From NCBI RefSeq assembly GCF_000715075.1, contig NC_134096.1, positions 61,947,854 through 62,011,853 on the forward strand: a stretch of DNA of 64,000 nucleotides, in the 5' to 3' direction. The DNA is from Nicotiana tabacum. Lineage: Eukaryota; Streptophyta; Magnoliopsida; Solanales; Solanaceae. The notes beneath the pieces were generated by a model. It did no database searches. It saw only the letters and a program-made list of their open reading frames with translations, and was not told the origin of the DNA. The position numbers and the translations under genes are program-made. This document shows positions 34,898-46,919 of this stretch, piece after piece. The stretch's first letter is position 1. Every line of letters starts with the position of its first letter.

Positions 34898-36294
34898 TAT
34901 ATATCCACCAATTCATTGTATTTCTCATCATAGTACTCGGGAGCCATGAATGCAGAATTACCCTTAATTAGCTCTTTTGCAAAATTACCCTCGATAAGAC
35001 AATTGCCAAACCAAATCCTCCGAGCTTAACTTGTTTCCCACCACTATGAACAAAAATATTGTCACACTTGATGTCTCGATGGATGATCTTAGGGTTCTGA
35101 TTATGTAGAGAAAGTTCAAACCTTCAAGAATTTGCCTACCCCAGTTCTTGATAGCCGCCAAATCAATACCACTGACAGCGCCATCACACTTGGACTTAGT
35201 ACGTCGTAGTTTTCTCAGGCTGATGGAGGGAAACAACTCTGTAATCACGCTTATAGTTTTGGCCTCGCTGTCGAACAACCGAGAAAAACACATGATAATA
35301 CTTTCATGCTTTAAGAAATTCAGTATATGAGCCTCCGTGTACAATTTTAGTAGGATTTCTCGTGCCTCTTCATCATATGCTCCCTCAAAATCGATTTGGT
35401 TCCACGCCACTTCAATATTCTCAACACGATCAAACCCTACGTAAACATCTTTGTAAGCCCCTCCAACCAACTTTTCGTTGTATCTCATAAACCTACCACA
35501 TGGAGAATTCTCTAGAGCTTTGCCTAACCCGTAATCTGTCACGACCCAAAATCCCAACATGTCGTGATGGCGCCTATCTCGATACTAGGCAAGCCGACAA
35601 TCTCGATAAACCACAATTTCTCTTAAGTTTGAAAATACAATAATTTAATACTATACAAAATCCCACAAATACTAACACGAACACTCCCCAAAAATTGGTG
35701 TCACTGAGTACGTGAGCATCTAATATGAATACAAGTCTGAAAAATACGGTCTATAATAGTCTGAGACCAAATACAGCAAACAAGGAGATAGAGAAGAAGA
35801 GACAAAGTCTGCGGAACACGGTAGCTATCCCAAAATCTGCTGAAAATAAACTGCGCGAAATGATCAACACCCGCTATGTCCGGAACACCTGGATATGCAC
35901 ACGAAGTGCAGGGTGTAGTATGAGTACAACAAACTCAGCAAGTAACAATAATAACTAAGGAACGGAAGATAATTACGAGGTACACATTTATAATTCACTT
36001 TCAGTAATTGCAGTAAAGAATAGATATGCTTTCAAATCCGGCAGTTTAAGTCAAATTAATTTTATACAATTCATGTAATCCGGATATAAAATCTTTCAGA
36101 GATTTCACAACAATGACAGATAGCAACCAAGTGCAATAACAAATGCAAAGCAAGTACAGCCTCTCAGGTAACAATCGCTCAACTCATCACAACAGCTCAA
36201 CCACTCGGCTCTCAGTCCTCAGCACTCACACTCAATGGGTACCCGCGCTCACTGGAGGTGTACAGACTCCGGAGGGGCTCCTACAACCCAAGCG

Positions 36295-36490
36295 CTATAA
36301 TCTACACGGAGAACTCACGTGCTGTACGGATAACTCACGTGCCATAATATGAATATCTGGATCCACACAGCCAAGTCACGTGCTATAGTATAATATAAGG
36401 ATCCGCACGGCCAACTTACATGGTGCACGGACAACTCACGTGCTATAGTATAATATAAGGATCTGCACGGCCAACTCACGTGTTGTGATA
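36295..36490. repeat. CACGTG (G-box) array in the 3' LTR
   Basis: A unit of about 40 bp, ggatccgcacggccaactca then cgtgctatagtataatataa, is repeated with variants. Five CACGTG palindromes are present. Equivalent arrays lie at 43650-43885 and 47940-48085. Confidence 0.85.
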
Positions 36491-37474
36491 TCAATATCTC
36501 ACAATCAAGCCCTCGGCCTCACTTAGTCATAAATATCTCTAGTCTCTCGGGCTCTCAATAATCATGATATCAGCCCAAACAACAATGATATGATATATCA
36601 ATAATAATAACAGAGACTGAGATAAAATGTGCAAGTAAAATCTGAGACTAAGTACATATAGTATTTAGCAGGCAATTCGACAAGTACGCAACCTCTGTGG
36701 ATCCCAACAATACCATCACATAGCCTAAGTATGATTTGTAACATGATTTACAATCAAATTTTATCAACAAATAGAGAGCATATAGCTAACAACAAATTAT
36801 TCAACTTTATATTTTTTCCGGGAAGGACCAAGTCACAATCCCCTCGGTGCACGCCCACACGCCCGTCACCTAGCATGTGCGTCAACTCTAAAATAATCAC
36901 ATGATACCAAAATTCGGGGTTTCATACCCTCAGGACCAGATTTAAAACTGTTACTTACCACAAGCCGTGAAATTCTTATTCTACAATGTCCTTTCCTTGT
37001 TAATTGTCCTCCAAACGCCTCGAATCTAGCCATAAATAATTCGTTTCAGTCAATAAATTCATTGGACTTAATTCCATAAGAAAATGCTAATTTTTCATAA
37101 AAATTTGAATTTTAGCTCAAAAATCGCCCGTGGTGCCCACGTCTCAGAACTCGACAAAAATTACAAAATCCGAAAGCCCATCCAACCACGAGTCTACCCA
37201 TACTAATTTTACCAAAATCCGACCCCAACTCGACCCTCAATTCTTCTATTTAAACCAAGAGGTCTTTTCAAAATTTTCCAACTTAATTCACCAATTAAAT
37301 GATAAAAATAATCATGGATTCGGGTAATTTAATCAATATTGAATTAAGAATACATACCCCGTTGTTTTTCTTGAAAAACTCTCGAAAATCGCCTCTTCCC
37401 GAGTTCCAATCCGTCAAAAATTGAAAATGGGACAAAGTCTCATTTTCAGAACTTAAACTCTCTGTCCAGACCTC

Positions 37475-37830
37475 TTTTCTTCTCGAACGCGACAGGTCCC
37501 TCGCGTTCGCAAAGCACAACTCGACTGCCCACAAATTTAACCCTTCGCGGACACGACCGAGGATTCGCGAACGCGACCACGTCTTCACGAACGCGAAGCT
37601 TTACCAGCTCAGACTTTCGCGAACGTGACCACCACCTCACGAAATGTGTAGAACAAGGACTCGAGGGTCCCCAATAGCCTCACTCCTCTTCGCAAACGCG
37701 ACACCACTCAGCGTTCGCAATGCACACGCAGACCATACATTCACGTTCGCGTCCTCCCCTTCGCGGACGTGAAGAACAAAACCTCACACTCAGAAAACAC
37801 TCTTCGCGAATGCGAGGGCCCACTCGCGAA
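37475..37830. repeat. TCGCGA/ttcgcgaacgcgaa island in the 3' LTR
   Basis: Irregularly spaced copies of palindromic ttcgcgaacgcgaa and close variants, CpG-dense against an AT-rich background. The same block occurs at 44865-45190 and 58240-58570. Confidence 0.85.
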
Positions 37831-38536
37831 CACGAAAGAGAAAATCAGAAGAATAGAGCAGCAGATATCAACAATCTCACCAAGGCCAAGTATGATCCGT
37901 TAACCATCCAAAATTCACCCGAGCCCCTCGGGACCTCAACCAAATATACCAACAAGTCCTAAAATAACATACGGACTTAGTCGTACCCTCAAATCACCTC
38001 AAACAATGCTAAAACCATGAATTACACCCCAATTCAAGCCTAATGAACTTTGAAATTTCTAATTTCTACAAATAACTCCAGAACCTATTAAATCACGTCC
38101 GATTTACCTCAAACTTTGCGCACAAGTCATATATAACATAACGGAGGTATTCCAATTTTCAGAATCGTATTCCGACTCCGATATCAAAAAGTCAACCCCC
38201 GGTTAAACTTCACAAAAATTCAACTTTCGGCATTTCAAGCCTTATTTCTCTACGGACCTTCAAATAATTTTCCGGACACGCTCCTAAGTCCAAAATTACC
38301 ATACAGAGCTATTAGAATTATTAGAATTCGAATACGAGGTCTTTTACACATAGGTCCACATCCGGTCAACTTTTCTAACTTAATTTTTTAATTATGAGAC
38401 TTAGTGTTCATTCCCAATTCCTTCCGGACCCGAACCAACTACCCTAACAAGCAATAAATTAATTGTAAGGCATAAATTGCACAGTAAATGGGGGAACGGG
38501 GCTGTAGTACTCAAAACGACCGACCGGGTCGTTACA

Positions 38537-38551
38537 TTCTCCCCCACTTAA
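38537..38551 (-). promoter_or_regulatory. polypurine tract of the LARD-like element
   Basis: TTAAGTGGGGGAGAA on the minus strand next to the LTR start, comparable to 4275-4287. Confidence 0.85.
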
Positions 38552-41500
38552 ACATACGTTCGTCCTCGAACGTGCCAAGAGTGGTTCCAAGCCACCAAAT
38601 CACTATTTCATCTTACCACGCGCGTACCCGGGGGTGATCCCACGTCACCCTATTCCACACAGGCCTGACAACACAATACAACTGGAAATCCTTAATTTAG
38701 CCTTGGCCCAAAAACCTTGGAATTCAATTCCCAACCTTCAAGACACGAATCTTACATTTAAACACTGTATGAGTCTGAATAAGCTGCATCGAGCTATAAC
38801 TATAATCACGGATATAATCACCCAACATATTACATAACTCGCCCGCTCGTAGCCCCATTCCTGATCACAGTAACTACTCCAAACCAACCAAGTACTAGCA
38901 TTAAACCCCCATAACGAACAAAAACTCATCCCAACACCTTCGTACACTATTGATAATAAAAGAAACACGCAGAAACTCGTAATCATTCATCAGATCGACC
39001 AGTTGTGGAGCTCCCTCTCATTCAATAAGAACCATAGCAAATTTCTAAGCCAACTTTCAATGTTATCCTTCTGAATATACTATAATCAAACATGATACTA
39101 CCCAGTCTAGGTCCGTTGACCTTATATTATTAAACACAACTATCCCACAGACACGCCACATCAATATAACTCCTGCCACCACTGCGCAATCTGTGTACCC
39201 AAATATGGGAGAAGTCTCAAGGAAGAGAACCATATTGCAAGTTCAACAAGTACCACCGCAACCACAATGTTACAACCAACTCCTCAAATTTCGTGAAGTG
39301 GATAACCGTAGGCACATGTACACAATTCCTCAAATACGCTACTCATGTAATTTTTATCGTAGAGGAAGGAAAATAATTAAATCTGATAAATTATCAAAGA
39401 AATAAAATTCCCACACACGACAAGTACAACTCACGTGCCAATAATATGAACCGCCTGGCATGGTCACATGCCTCTAGTCCCAGCATATCATACGGGAGTA
39501 ATTAAACAAGTACACTTGTATATGGTTATGAAATAAGATTCTCATGCTCCTGGACTGCTATAAATAGCACTCCATAGTACAAGCATATGTAAAGTCTGCT
39601 ATCACACTTCAAATCGACAATTTTACGTAGAATTAGTAACTACCCCGTTTATTTCGGGAATCATCTTCTTTGTAACCACAAGTATAGCCCATATAGTTCT
39701 CAACAAAGGTACGAATACGGGAAACATTATAACTTTATACTTAACAGTCAACTCTAGGCATATTATAGCCTAAGCATTCCTCCGAGTATGAATACTTTCT
39801 CTAAATCCCGCACATGGGCTCAAACCTCACATATATGCGCACTCATAGCGCATAACTATCATAAATAATTAACGCAACTAGTGACTCCACTTAATTTAAA
39901 TAAAATACTCACCTTAAACAGTTCGCAACCCTGAAACAATATGCTTCTGAGAACTCTCAGTATCCAAATTCATCGAACTCATGAATCACCATAACTGATC
40001 TCAACTCCAGCACTAGAATGACTAACATGTCTTCCATTCACGATGTTCCCATGAGGAATACTTTCATAATTCTTTTGTGTCACATAGAAATAATTTGAAT
40101 ATCAGTAGTCTATCAAGCAGGTGAGTACTGCAATACCGATGAACATCCGTAAGTCAAAACACAACGCGCCTTCTGAAATGCGCACCCTTCTTAGGAATTA
40201 TAGAGCAGTTATACATTAATCGAAATATCTGAAACTGACCATGTTATCCAACATTCGTTACCTTTCTTTAAGACTGAACTGTTATTTTGTACATGTAAAT
40301 TCTAATCCCGCACAACACACCACATCTATTATGCCATCATGTGACAAGCACAAGAATCCCATCATCAACTCTGAGTCACAACAAATTACATACCTTATTA
40401 GTTAGAAACCTCTCTCTTGCTCCTTTCCAAGAGGAAATCACAATACACAACACGTTCCATTCACCGGTAGAAAATATCCGGTTCAAACTATGGTAGAAAC
40501 CATCATGAACACTTTGAAATCCATTTGCACATAACCAAACTATCAGAGCTGAATTCCTCCAACTCCACCAAGCCACACAAGTTGACAAATCCGAGTGTAT
40601 TGCCACAAAATACCCGTAAAGTTCCACATCATCATAAGAACCAAAATAACCGAGCATACCATTACCATACTGATCCATCATGTTACCCATTTGTCCTATT
40701 TTCTCCGAGTTTCTTCTGAATCACCCTCAAGTTGACATTTCTCCTTGTCAAAACACTATTATCCTTACTCAAAGCTCACTACAAGACATCCTAACATAAA
40801 ATCACATCGCCCTAAGGCCCATAAGCCACTGTATTCTTCTTAAGAACCTTCATAAATACCCCAACCGTAACACTCACTCTGAAAATACCTTATGCGAATT
40901 TAAAATTGTTCCTCTTTCCTTTCTTATACTGAAATATAGAATCCATAGTCAAACAGAATTACTGCAAGTCCCGATACCATCCAACGTAAGTAACTGATTC
41001 TAGTGATATACAAATTCAAAAAATTTTCAATTTCCACATATACATTTTGAACCCATTAGAACCCTCTCGATAGTCATCCACTCTGCTCAAATCTAATTTA
41101 CTCTGCCCCAAACGGGCCGAAAGACATGTGCTCCTTTAGCATAGTCAACACTCAAATAAGTAACCATGCCTTAACATGACCAATCAAATTCATACTTCGT
41201 GTGCACCACATCCTTCAAAATAACAACTTAATCATTCTAAAATTTTCATATTTCTATAAAGTGCCATATAACCCGTATTCAGGAATTTCCTTACTCGGGT
41301 CATCCTCGATCTCCATCTCTGCAAGTCATAAATGATCCACAAGTATGTCTCCGACCAAACCTAAAATTTAACACATAACCATGAAATCGAATTGTCAATA
41401 GCAGGCTCCCCCACTTAGCTTTAAGCTGCAATTATATAAAATTAGAACCCGCAAGAATTTCTCCTTCTCAATTACCAAGATTTCACACTGTTAACCCGCC

Positions 41501-42861
41501 AGACTTCTCGAAGTGTTTTATTAAGATTTTCATGAACATTCTGAATCACCAGCCACAGTCACACACTCGACCTCTTACCAGGTAGCAACTAATATTTCTC
41601 GCAGAAGTTTCATCAACATCTCGCCACCGCTAACTACTCACCAGAGATAATCCACCTGTGGAATTCTTTACCGACATCTTCCAAGGACGCTTCACTAGGT
41701 GCAACGACCATGAAATCAGTAAATTCTCCTGAGCTCATGCTCGCCCACCATTTGTATAAGTTTGCACTTTCCCTATTGACATTAACTGAAAGTTCAACAA
41801 TGCCTTCCGAACTCAAGTCATATTCAATATTTCTCTGTACAGTAACCATCACTCCAAATAAAGTCTGTAGGCCAAATCACATTTTATCACGATTCCAAAT
41901 CGTTCTACACTTTCTCAAGGCACGAGACTACCCTACCATAAAATCCATATGCTAATCTGCCACTCTTACTTTGGTTAAACCACCTTCTTTAAGAAACTTC
42001 TTAACCTCTACTTCTCCTACTTGACCTGCTAGTACTTCAACCACCGCGAAACACTTCCCGTCATGTCTTCTCTCACACTTTGCTGCCCAACTGTTGCATC
42101 AAATCAAAATGCATCTCTGTCGCACCTAAACTAATAAAATGTTACCGACTCTAAGCCTCTTCGAAGATCATCTTTCTCGAGCCATCAACATTAGAAATAT
42201 CCATTCGCAACCACAATTACTACACAATCACTTACTCTCCTTGAGTCCAAACTCATTGACAAGACATGAGAATTTAATTTGTCTCACAACTTATCAACGT
42301 GAAAGATCCTTCAATACACTCATAACTCGAGACCTTACGTCAAATCAAGAAAGATATCAAGTACCCAATAGTCAACTTTTGAGGCACAAGTAAACTGTAT
42401 TTGTCTCATTCAACCCATCTGAACACATCCCACATTCACATTATACATATAGTCATTCAACCGCTCATCGAGCCACGAATTCCACTCATAATGACACTAC
42501 CGGACATATGAGTCCAAATGTGCAAGTTCACATAACTGAAGCTACCGAGCATAAGTTGCGGTCTAACCCCGGCCTCAAGTCCTCCAGACTGGCCCATTAC
42601 CGAAACACAAAATACACATCTTGAACCTCATTCATAAAATCCAAAGTCGGCGATGCACAACTGATACCGAGCGATCATATGCGCATATGAAATGCGTGGA
42701 AGGAATCTAAAGAGTTATGTTTCAAGCGGAATCAATTCCGCACGATAGAATACAAGAAGGGAAATTTTTCTAAGAGTTCTGCAGCCTCTCGAAGATAAGT
42801 ATAGACATCTCCGAGCCGATCCGTAAGACTCTACTAAACTTTCTCATAACTCGTGAGACCT

Positions 42862-42888
42862 ATGTAACCTAGGGCTCTAATAACAACT
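42862..42888 (-). promoter_or_regulatory. degenerate primer-binding site of the LARD-like element
   Basis: Minus strand AGTTGTTATTAGAGCCCTAG; the better copy at 54776-54795 reads GTTGGTATCAGAGCACTAG. Two or more mismatches to initiator tRNA-Met. Confidence 0.7.
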
Positions 42889-45882
42889 TGTCACGACCCA
42901 AAATCCCAACCTGTAGTGATAGCGCCTATCTCGATACTAGGCAAGCCGACAATCTCGATAAACCACAATTTCTCTTAAGCTTGAAAATATAATAATTTAA
43001 TACAATACAATATCCCACAAATACTGACACGAATACTCCCTAAAATCTGGTGTCATTGAGTACATGAGCATCTAATATGAATACAAGTCCGGAAAATACA
43101 GTCTATAATAGTCTGAGACCAAATACAGTAAACAAGGAGATAGATAAGGAGAGGCACGATCTGTGGAATATGGCAGCTACCTCAAAATCTCCTAAAAATA
43201 AACTGCGCGAAATGATCAACACCCGCTATATCTGGGAACAGCTGGATCTGCACACGAAGTGCAAGGTGTAGTATGAGTACAACAAACTCAGCAAGTAACA
43301 ATAATAACTAAGGAACTGAATATAATTACGAGGTACCCATTTATAATTCACTTTTAGTAATTGCAGCAAAGAATAGACATGCTTTCAAACCCTGCAGTTT
43401 AAGTCAAATCAATTTTATACAGTTTATGTAATCCGGATATAAAATCTTTCAGATATTTCACAACAATGACAGATAGCAACCAAGTACAATAAAAAATTCA
43501 AAGCAAGTATAGCCTCTCAGGAAACGGTCGCTCAACTCATCACAACAGCTCAACCACTCGGCTCTCAGCCCTCAGCACTCACACTTAATGAGTACTCGCG
43601 CTCAATGGGGGGTGTACAAACTTCGGAGGGGCTATAACCCAAGCGCTATAATCTGCACAGACAACTCACGTGCTGCACGGACAACTCACGTGTTGCACGG
43701 ATAACTCACGTGTCATAATATGAATATCTGGATCCGCACGGCCAACTCACGTGCTGCACGGCCAACTCACGTGCTATAGTATAATATAAGGATCCGCACG
43801 GCCAACTCACGTGCTGCACGAACAATTTATGTGCTATAGTATAATATAAGGATCCGCACGGCCAACTCACGTGCTGTGATATCAATATCTCACAATCAGG
43901 CCCTCGGGCTCACTCAGTCATAAATTCCTCCTGTCTCTCGGGCTCTCAATAATCATGATATCAGCCCAAACAACAATAATATGATGTATCAATAATAATA
44001 ACAAATACTGAGATAAAATGTGCAAAACAATTGAGACTGAGTATATATAGCATTTAGCAGACAATTCGTTAATTACGCAACTTGTGTGGGTCCTAATAGT
44101 ACTATCACATAGCCTAAGTATGAATTGTAACATGATTTAAAATCACATTTTATCAACACATAGAGAGGATATAGCTAACAACAAATTATTCAACTTTATA
44201 GTTTTCCCGAGATGACCAAGTCACAATTCCCTCTATGCACTCCCACACGCCCGTCATCTAACATGTGTGTCACCTCCAAAATAATCACATGATACCAAAA
44301 TCCGGGGTTTCATACCCTCATGACAAGATTTAAAACTGTTACTTACCTCAAGCCGTGAAATTCTTATTTTGCAATGTCCTTTCCTGGTGAATTGGCCTCC
44401 AAACGCCTCGAACCTAGCCATAAATAATTCGTTTCAGTCAATAAAATTCATTGCACTTAATTCCATAAGAAAATGCTAATTTTTCATAAAAATCCGTATT
44501 TTAGCTCAAAAATCGTCGTGGGGCTCACATCTCGGAACTCGACAAAAGTTATAAAATCCGAAAGTCCATCCAACCAAGAGTCTACCCATACCAATTTTAT
44601 CAAATTCTGACCCCAACTCGACCCTCAACTCTTCAATTTAAACCAAGAGGTTTTTTCAAACTTTTCCAACTTAATTCACCAATTAAATGATAAACATAAT
44701 CATGGATTCGGGTAATTTAACGAATATTGAGTTAAGAATACTTACCCCATTGTTTTCCTTGAAAAACTCTCTAAATTTGCCTCTTCTCGAGCTCCAAACC
44801 GTCAAAAACTGAAAATGGGACTAAGTCCCATTTTCAGAACTTAAACTCTCTGTCCAGACCTCTTTTCTTCGCGAACGCGACAGGTCCCTCGCGTTCGCGA
44901 AGTACAACTCGACTGCCCACAAATTTAACCCTTCGCGAATGCGACCGTGGCTTCGCGAACACGAAGCTTTGCAAATCTTACCCTTCACGAACGCGACCAC
45001 CACCTCGCGAACGCGTAGAACAAGGACCTGGGAGTCCTCAATAGCCTCACTCCTCTTCGCAAACGCGACACCACTCACGCGTTCGCGATGAACACACAGA
45101 CCATACCTTCGCACTCGCGTCCTCCCCTTCGCAGACGCGAAGAACAAAACCTCACACTCAGAAAACACTCTTTGCGAACGCGAAAGAAACATTTAGAAAA
45201 ATGCAGCAGCAGATATCAGCTATCTCACCAAGGCCAAATATAATCCATTAACCATCTAAAACTCACCCGATCCCTTCGGGACCTCAATCAAATATACCAA
45301 TAAGTCCTAAAATATCATACGGACTTAGTCAAACCCTCAAATCACCTCAAACAACCCTAAAACTATGAATTACACCCCAATTCAAGCCTAATAAACTTTG
45401 AAATTTCTAATTTTTACAAACGACTTCGGAACCTATCAAATCCCGTCCGATTTACCTCAAATTTTGCGCACAAGTCATAAATGACATAATGGAGGTATTC
45501 CAATTTTCAGAATTGGATTCCGACTCCGATATCAAAAAGTCAACCCCGGTCAAACTTCCCAAAAATTCAACTTTCGGCATTTCAAGCCTAATTCCTCTAC
45601 GGACCTCCAAATAATTTTTCGGACACGCTCCTAAGTCCAAAATATCATACGGAGCTATTGAAATTATCAGAATTCGAATCCAAGGTCTTTTACACATAGG
45701 TCCACATCCGGTCAACTTTTCTAACTTAATTTTTCAATTATGAGACTAAGTGTTCATTCCGAATTCCTTCCGGACCCGAACCAACTACCCTGGAAAGCAA
45801 TAAAATAATTGTAAGGCATAAATTACACAGTAAATGAGGGAATGAGACTGTAATATTCAAAACGGCCGACCGGGTCGTTACA
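42889..45882 (-). repeat. 5' LTR of the LARD-like element
   Basis: 2994 bp, colinear with 35537-38536. CACGTG array at 43650-43885 (seven copies) and TCGCGA-rich block at 44865-45190. Confidence 0.92.
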
Positions 45883-46919
45883 TAATCCATCGCGCAAACT
45901 GGAAGCTAAAGATCAAAGGTGTTATTCAGAAAAAGCCTCGGTGAGTGCGTAGAAAGAATCCATAATCAACCAGGAGAAACATGGTTGGAACACATGATAT
46001 TTATTTTCATATGGGCAAGGGGGGCTCTAGGGTAAGGCAAGTGAAGCTCTTGCCTTAGACCCCCAAATATTTAAGTCCCCAAAAATATAAAGTACTATTA
46101 TATCATTATATAATATATGTAATTTATATATATACAATTATTAATAAAATATTTTAAATTTTAATATTTTGTTAAAATTTGATAGAGGTAGGATTGAATG
46201 AGTTAATAAGATAAAAAATTTCTCTCGCTAAATTAAATGACATATTTATTTTCTCATCAATTCTTTTTTTAAAATATTTTTTACTATTTTGCTTTCTAAT
46301 TTCAAATCAGATTCACTAAATTAGCTATTCCTTTTTGTCACATTTGATTGATCCATACATCAGAAAGCAAGTTCTTTTGTGTCTCATATTTTTAAACTAA
46401 CAAATCTCCGAGACAAGTGTCATAAAGTTCAAAACACGATGAATAATAGGCTTAACCTTTTTACCATTTTTACTTAATGCTATATTTTATATAGGGGAGA
46501 GTTCAACGCCATATGACGTGCACATAACCCACACATTATACGTTGCTCTCTCACCATTAGATCAAAGCTATATAGAATTTTTTTGTTGCAATATTATATA
46601 GATTTTATGAAAGAAGTTTCAGGGACTTTTCATATATTTTAGTTTTAAGCCACCAGTTGCATTGAGCATCCCTGATTAATGATTAACATTTATTTATAGA
46701 TCATTGCCCCATGAACGTGTTGTTCAACCAGCTCCATTCATATATGATAACTAAATAACACATTCATTGATTGTTGTCTTATCTTAATTGAGACTCTATA
46801 GAATTTGATTGGGAATGTTAGGAGTGGACAGGTGGCTCAAGTAGGAGACTAGTAAAGCTTTGATTTAGGTCCCCAAAATTTTTTAATAATAGATTTTATT
46901 ATTTTATTTCAAGCTAGAC
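45883..46919. other. 5' flank of the WNK pseudogene with one or two small repeat-like stretches
   Basis: The first about 120 bp would be the 5' leader of the kinase gene. At about 46018-46095 a stretch with gaagctcttgccttagaccc, and at 46620-46675 a stretch with ttaagccaccag, could be ends of a small non-autonomous DNA element. No gene. Confidence 0.35.

Larger units (their letters stand above)
35537..38536 (-). repeat. 3' LTR of the LARD-like element
   Basis: 3000 bp. Contains a CACGTG array (about 36300-36485) and a TCGCGA-rich block (about 37475-37830). Its outer end provides an ATG in frame with the kinase ORF (minus strand, about 35560). Confidence 0.92.
38537..42888 (-). other. internal region of the LARD-like element, no coding sequence recognised
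   Basis: 4.35 kb with only short ORFs (up to about 104 codons) in all frames, none with retrotransposon motifs. The part next to the 5' LTR resembles the post-primer region of element B (gggttacataggtctcacgagt against 54790-54815). Confidence 0.75.
35537..45882 (-). mobile_element. non-coding Ty3/gypsy derivative with 3-kb LTRs (LARD-like, 10.3 kb)
   Basis: LTRs 35537-38536 (3000 bp) and 42889-45882 (2994 bp), minus strand, TGTAACGACCC...GGGTCGTGACA ends, with perfect TSD taatc (35532-35536, 45883-45887). The internal region (38537-42888) has a polypurine tract and a mutated primer site (TTGTTATTAGAGCC for TTGGTATCAGAGCC), but I find no gag, protease, RT, RNase H or integrase motif. By eye the first 220 bases of the LTRs agree at roughly 94 percent. 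This is the build of a large non-autonomous derivative mobilised in trans by a chromovirus. It sits between the first and second codons of the WNK pseudogene. Confidence 0.92.
33271..45890 (-). pseudogene. WNK-type protein kinase pseudogene split by two LTR insertions
   Basis: Three pieces on the minus strand: the start codon and two more bases' worth of codons at 45890-45883, the N-terminal kinase half at 35536-34898, and the C-terminal half at 33588-33271. Together about 320 codons, similar to the short plant WNK11-like kinases. WNK hallmarks: GIEVAWNQ-like segment (NIEVAWNQID) where other kinases have the ATP-binding lysine, [10 protein letters not shown] (about 35081-35050), MAPE-YYDEKYNELVDIY and AFGMCLLEMVTGEYPY, ending KDPFF. 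The DFG/DLG site reads GFG, so the Mg-binding Asp is lost. Frameshifts lie before LHNQNP (about 35108) and before AKELIK (about 34990). No introns are visible in the kinase part. Upstream of the ATG an in-frame TAG supports this start. Confidence 0.87.

Noticed and set aside
33271..35560. Functional WNK kinase
   Set aside because: Start codon separated by 10 kb, a 1.3-kb insertion in the catalytic domain, at least two frameshifts and loss of the DFG/DLG Asp.
40376..40690. 104-codon ORF on the minus strand in the LARD-like internal region
   Set aside because: No retrotransposon motif and no support beyond length; left as non-coding.
44821..45192. Arg/Ser-rich ORFs of about 100-120 codons (also 37295-37640, 58134-58622)
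   Set aside because: They fall exactly on the TCGCGA-rich LTR islands, which are open in several frames on both strands; no homology to known proteins is apparent.
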